A stretch of DNA of 64,000 bases from Bothriochloa decipiens (taxonomy: Eukaryota; Streptophyta; Magnoliopsida; Poales; Poaceae), in contig CM041633.1 of assembly GCA_023333625.1 (NCBI GenBank), forward strand, positions 26,187,272-26,251,271, given 5' to 3'. A program made the translations under genes and the position numbers. The notes under the pieces were generated by a model. That model saw only the letters and a list, made by a program, of their open reading frames with translations. It made no database searches and was not told the origin of the DNA. Of this stretch, positions 58,904-64,000 are shown piece after piece. Positions within the stretch are counted from its first letter, which is position 1. The number at the start of each line of letters is the position of its first letter.

Positions 58904-60115
58904 TGTTGGGTACCTGGATAAGGGGTACCCTAAACCCTCAATATAGGAAAATTAGTCCCCGAACAATTAAACCCAAATCACCAAAAAGCTCGCAACCAGC
59001 CTGAGAGACAAGGGTCCACCAGCGCGCGTCGAGCCATGTTGAGCCGGCCCACGAGCACCATCCAAGCCAATATCGCCTGCTACTCGATGGGGAGCCTCGA
59101 ATGACGGACGTCCGCCCGGGCGGACGACCCCCAGTCGGAGTGACGGAGCGCATCACGGGCGGCCAACCCTCGTCGAGTGACGGATCTCCTCGTGGGCAGA
59201 CGACCGCCGTCGATTGCCACTCCTACTTCGGCACACCTACTTCTTGTATGGGATCCAAAGCATTTAATGCCTCCACCAACTCCTGCCTAACCTCATGGCT
59301 ACAATGCAGTTACAATGGTTGGGTACGGCGGTCAAATCCTCCTTTTACCACCCATACCCAAAAAATCGGTGGTTTCGAGCACTATACGGTGTCAGGCGCC
59401 CCTTCAAGGCACATTTACCAATATCCGTACGTATTTCTCAGGTCTTGGCCTTATCCATTTTGGCCTTGACCCCCTCGGCCATCTCTTGAGTTGGACCTTG
59501 ACAACTCCAGTCAGTGCTCCAATAACTCCCGACGCAACGTCTACTGGGATTCGCATGCCCCCACATGGGCACGGGTCTTTCACTGACCACCTACAAGCGT
59601 CGTCATGACACACATGAAGGACAGCCATCAACTCCAAGCACGTCGGCACAGGGAGACCCACGCCCGGGACGCGCTTCTACAGCACCCACGATATGATCGG
59701 CATCTCGCCTCGATGTCATTGCTTATGACAGCCTTCACAGCACCGTTAGGGTTTCTTGTACACCCATGCCCCTCCTTGGCCTATAAAAGAGGGCGCTGGG
59801 CTAGATGTAGGGGAGAGACGAATGAGAACTCACTCGAACTCGCTTAGTCACACCATGCACACAGCAAGACGTAAGGCTAGCGCTCCTAGACTTAGGCCTT
59901 GTTCTCCACTCCTTTTCATACACCCTCGCTTGTATCCCCTGTACCAGCACTTCAGTGCAAGATAATATAACCTCTCCTCCTCCGCTGGACGTAGGGCCTT
60001 CTTTGCCCGAACCAGGTTAAACCCTTGTGTTCTTCTTGCATCACCATCTGGATTAGGGAGCACGCAGTATACATTTACTCGTCGGCTTAGGGCCCCCTGG
60101 GTCCGAACACCGACA
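58904..60115 (+). repeat. 3' LTR of the Tat-lineage element
   Basis: This 1212-bp copy of the 5' LTR starts TGTTGGGTACC and ends GTCCGAACACCGACA, and is followed by duplication AAATG. Confidence 0.93.
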
Positions 60116-60120
60116 AAATG

Positions 60121-63100
60121 TTACAAAACAAACATTGAAGACGTATGTATATATAATCAATTCTCTATTGTCTATGACTTGTATTATGGAACAACGTTTT
60201 GCCATAGTTCATTACGCTCAGTTAGGTTTCTAATTTTTGTTTTTCTAGAACTGCATTTCCTCACTAGAACCAAAGAGAGCCAAAAGTTATCAGGCCACTT
60301 ATTTTTGGCAGTACGAAGGAGTAGTTGAAGCAGTGCAATCATAACCACACTTACCCATCCATCTTAGACAATGAAAATAATGTAAACCAAATTGGGATAT
60401 TTTGGATATGCCTATATATGAGGTACTTTAAGTTATCTTTGGGAGGAAATTTTTATTACATTCTTGACAACCTCTCACAAAATAAATTATTTAAGAGACA
60501 ATGGTGTTCTTACCTCTGGTGTGAAAACCAATTACGATTTTGTCCTTGGTTTTTTCTAAGTTTCTGATTTTATCCTTGCTTTTTTACAACCAGAACAAAC
60601 AATTTGCCCCTATTTTAACTCTGTCCACTAGAGTTCGAACAAAGGGAAGAACAGAAGGGGGAGGGGGTATGCAGAGAAACTGGTAAAAGAGTTATGGGTG
60701 ATATCGGCGTTTTTATTCATGCACTTGCAGTTTTAGACATTTAAATTTAAGGGTTTGGCAAATTTTTCTCAAACTTAAAATGTATGCAAATTTTAGTCTC
60801 AAAATTGTTTGGTATTTATGAAAATGCTCTAAATGTCAAAATAGGGGCAAAATGCTATGGTGCACTAATTGCAAAAAAAAAGAGCTTGAGTACTCATAAA
60901 ACAAGGGCCCGTGTATTGTCCATTCTCCTTTAACATGGCAAGTATTATTGGATTGGGTCCACTTACTACATACTACAAAATCAAGCTTTAGAGATAGGCA
61001 AAAACAATTTCAAACACAGTAACACAGGGTCTAGTCAGTCGTTTGGGCCTAGTCCACTCTGCCAATCAAATTCCAAAAGCCAACAAAATATCCATCGGCA
61101 AGCTTCTTAGGGAGTTCAGCATCACTGTTTGCACTAAATTAGCCTAGACCCTATACCCTACCTCGGTAGATAGTGTGTTAAAAAATCTCAATCCTTATCA
61201 CCCTTGTTTGATAGTTTGTGGTGGGATAGTGTGTTAAAAATCTTAATCCTTATCACCCTTGCTTGATAGTTTGTGGTGGCACCGCATGCATACCGTTATT
61301 TTGAGGCAAGTTAAGAGTGCCCGACTAATTAATTCATTTTGCTTGCTATCTGCACTTATATTGTGAGCTTAGTGGAATGTTGTGCTTGTCTGGTTGAGCA
61401 AGAACACCCTAAGGCTGCCAAGTAAGTTGACAAACCGTGCATCCATCTCCTCTATCATCACTGATAGGTCCATGCTCACCACCATCATCTTGCAAATGTT
61501 CTCAGGCATTACCTTCTTGCTCTTAATATAGTGGTCACTGTGCCCTTGTGTGTCTACAGCCTTAGTTCCATCATGGCGTGTGGCTGAATGACGTGTAACT
61601 ACTCTACAACATGCTAGGCTAGTTGATCACTAAGGATCATGTGCCAATGATAATATCTTTTAGTTTTGGTAGTTGGAATGACAACACAAGACTACGCTAA
61701 CATGTGTGCTGAAGATGATGTGTTACACATGTTAGAACTTTGAGTTATCTAGTGTAACAAGTGAAGATGTGCCAATGATGGCACCTTTTAGTTTTAGTGA
61801 TCTAGTGTAGACTCTAGTGCATCCTTGTAAGGTTTAGGACTAGAGTTTGAGAGCTTTGAGTGATTGAGGTGTTGCACCCTTATATCTTAGAGATCCAAAA
61901 TGATTGAGGTCTTTCATGACTTTCTAATCAAGGCATGGTTGCCTTCAAGCCAATGACCCTCCATTCTTCTTGTGGAGTGCAATCATATCAGTGTGCGGAT
62001 GATGTGGAGACCTCTACCTCACATGGAGTGCTCCATAGTGGATACAACTTCAACAACAGTAGAATAGCCAAGTAGTAGTGGTGAGATTATGTAGCTGACA
62101 CACTAACATGTGGTGGTAGAGGCCTTGTGTGGAGAATGGAGAATCCAACACCATGATCAAGAGAGACTTGGTGATGAGGAGCGTACATCGGTGGAAGTCC
62201 CGTATGGGCCACGGGTTCTGTTTTGGCAACTGATACCATGGTATGTATTATCATGTCTATGGGAACTTCCCTTTCTATCCTTTGCTCTTTACTTACCATC
62301 TTTATAGCTTTCACTTACGATTTGCTTTTTGACTAGCTAAGGGTAAGGATAAGTTAGAGAACACTATAAAAACCTGAAGTGCACATCATGTTAGAGTATT
62401 ATACTATTTTTCTAGTGGTAGATTAAATTGGGCACTATGTTTATAAGTTTGGATTATACTCCCAATTTAATTCCATCTTGGGTGCTCACATAGGAAATTT
62501 CGCATGCTACTAGAGCTGGTGATCACACCTTTGACATGGCTAGCCGTTTAATTGGCGTAGTTGTGAACCATTTGGCTTCACCTCTAAGTAAGCCTGTGCT
62601 GGGATGAATACAGATAGGGCTCCACACTTTTATGGCATGGGTTTTCCACATCGAGTGCTTTTGGAAGCACACCCTTCAAGCTAGGGGCTTCAATTTTTCG
62701 TGTCATTGTTGGTTGCAAACAGAATGGTAACAAAACTGTGAGTGAAAATGACACAATTTTGAAATCAATCTTATCGTCTTCTCTTAGTGATACTATGTTC
62801 AACTAAGTCTTTGCTTGCACTAATGCACAATAGCTTTGGAACGCTATCAATGATAACCATGGAGTCACAAGAGGGCATGAAAAATGCAAAATATCTAATA
62901 TCTTTAAACAACAAGAGCGAGAATGCACATGTGATATGTTCTCATTGCCAAATGGTAAATTAAATCAATGCTTTATTTGGAGTACATTGTGATCATTTCC
63001 ATTCTTCATGAAAAGAAATGACAGCACCATGCATGCCAAAAAATTAAATCATCCACTAAGATTCCAATGAGCATAAATAACCTTCTTCACCAATACCAAG

Positions 63101-63327
63101 CATGAAGAGGCATCCACCACAAGCAAGTAAAATATCAAGAATAAGCATCCAAGGTGATAAGAACCAAGCTCACGTGAAGAAGAAGAAACCTCAAGCTCCT
63201 TAAGTGCCCAAGGGAAGTTGAAACCCTAGGTCAAGGAGATTGCATACTATGTGCAAGCACACTAGAAGGCCCATGGTGCCTGTTGCCGCAATAGTGCATT
63301 CTATATTGACAACTACCCCGGCCCATT
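60121..63327. other. Spacer with unassigned, repeat-like sequence
   Basis: AT-rich sequence without a supported gene. Part (about 61600-63270) has text resembling degraded retroelement leader or gag, for example a basic frame with DKNQAHVKKKKPQAP near 63150-63200, but no LTR, PBS or conserved domain could be fixed. ORFs are all under 82 codons. Confidence 0.4.
61169..61279. repeat. Two-copy tandem repeat, about 56-bp unit
   Basis: Copies at 61169-61224 and 61225-61279 share GATAGTGTGTTAAAAA and CTTATCACCCTTG-TTGATAG, with one single-base indel and few substitutions, so the duplication is fairly recent. Confidence 0.85.
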
Positions 63328-64000
63328 CACTAATACGGAAATTGCCACGACATTGTCCCTACTGGTGTCTTAAAAACGGATAGTGATAGTGGCTAATAGC
63401 CCAACACAGATAGGTTTTTGGCTAAAATCGGTAGTGATAGGAGTAGCTGACAATGATATTTGGGTCATCATTGTTGGTTCATATTATTGTTGGTTTTAGC
63501 AAAAAAATGGCATTGATATTAGGTCTGGTTTTTGGCTAAAATGGCAGTGATACTATCACTATTGGTTTATGGACCGACAGCGGTAGGCTGCATGAAGAAA
63601 AAACTTTATAACTTTCTCATGTGATGTCCAATGAAGACAAACTTTATACTGAAGTTCTAGTAATTTTTGAAATCTACAACTTTGTAATTCAAAGATTTTG
63701 ATTTTAGGTTGTTTGAATGTCCAAATATGTATCACTAGATTTTATAGAGGTAATACCGAATGAGTCCATATGCTCTAAAGTCACAACTGAGTGTGTTATG
63801 GTATAAAAGAATCTTGGATGGGGAAGCAATTAAAATAAAAGTTGTATATCTAAAAATATTATGCAACTTTGCATTTCACAATGTTTTTATTTAATGCTAT
63901 TTTGATGTTGAGTTATTTGTTTCACAAGATTTCATAGAAGCTAGGGATCTTGTATGGAGAAGTGACCAAAACTAAAGCTATAGATCTCAAAAAATTATGT
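63328..64000. mobile_element. Terminus of a CACTA (En/Spm) transposon, running off the right edge
   Basis: From 63328 the sequence reads CACTAATACGGAAATTGCC, a CACTA-type end preceded by ATT. Subterminal repeats follow in both orientations: TTTTTGGCTAAAAT(C)GG(C/T)AGTGATA at about 63415, 63525 and 63550, with related GACAGCGGTAGG and TATCACTATTGG. These are typical subterminal transposase-binding arrays. The rest of the element lies outside the window. Confidence 0.68.

Larger units (their letters stand above)
45878..60115 (+). mobile_element. Complete Ty3/gypsy retrotransposon, Tat lineage, with antisense gene
   Basis: This 14.2-kb element has LTRs 45878-47077 and 58904-60115, both starting TGT(C/T)GGGTA and ending GACA. 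The target duplication AAATG lies at 45873-45877 and 60116-60120. A PBS, gag, then RT, RNase H, a second RNase H and integrase follow in gypsy order. A 5.6-kb region after integrase carries an antisense coding region. The second RNase H, non-iMet PBS and antisense accessory gene are Tat-lineage features. The protease core is missing and the frames contain many stops, so it is inactive. Confidence 0.95.

Overview
This is plant nuclear DNA, almost certainly from a grass and probably a panicoid. A few host genes with spliceosomal introns sit among nested LTR retrotransposons and MITEs. No prokaryotic operons, CRISPR arrays or rRNA/tRNA genes were seen. All assignments come from reading the sequence and its translations; no database search was possible.

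Layout. (1) 1 to about 10.18 kb: the 5' two-thirds of a degraded Ty3/gypsy element on the minus strand, chromovirus-like and probably Tekay/Del. Read right to left it has a long 5' LTR (6061 to about 10179), a tRNA-iMet-type primer site (6043-6058), an extra ORF (5271-4364), gag (4004-3216), and zinc knuckle, protease, RT, RNase H and integrase running off the left edge. The extra ORF begins with a near-exact copy of the histone H3 N-terminal tail (RTKQTARKSTGG) and is the most unusual thing in the window. (2) 12469-26128: a Mutator-like (MULE) transposon with about 225-bp inverted termini and an 8-bp direct repeat TGAAATAT. It is split by a complete Ty1/copia Sirevirus-like element (13198-25530, target duplication CCATT) that has gag, pol, an env-position extra ORF and many CCGGAAGTTCCGG palindromes. 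(3) 26.8-32.5 kb: the host gene island, holding an 11-exon MAPKKK of the YODA/MAPKKK3 type (plus strand) and, convergent to it, an intronless conserved plant gene of unknown function. (4) 34.8-36.5 kb: a broken CC-NB-ARC (NLR) pseudogene lacking LRRs. (5) 37.5-39.1 kb: a small non-autonomous LTR element whose internal ORFs carry IQ-like (calmodulin-binding-type) motifs. (6) 40.9-45.3 kb: AT-rich spacer with several MITEs and a foldback repeat. (7) 45878-60115: a complete Ty3/gypsy Tat-lineage element (TSD AAATG) with dual RNase H, a deleted protease core, and a long antisense gene with apparent introns in its 3' half. (8) 60.1-64 kb: unassigned spacer, then the terminus of a CACTA transposon entering from 63328.

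No operon-like cooperation is expected. The only genes likely to be functional are the MAPKKK and its convergent neighbour. The nested MULE/Sirevirus block ends about 670 bp upstream of the MAPKKK start codon and could affect its regulation. Every retroelement reading frame seen carries stops or frameshifts.
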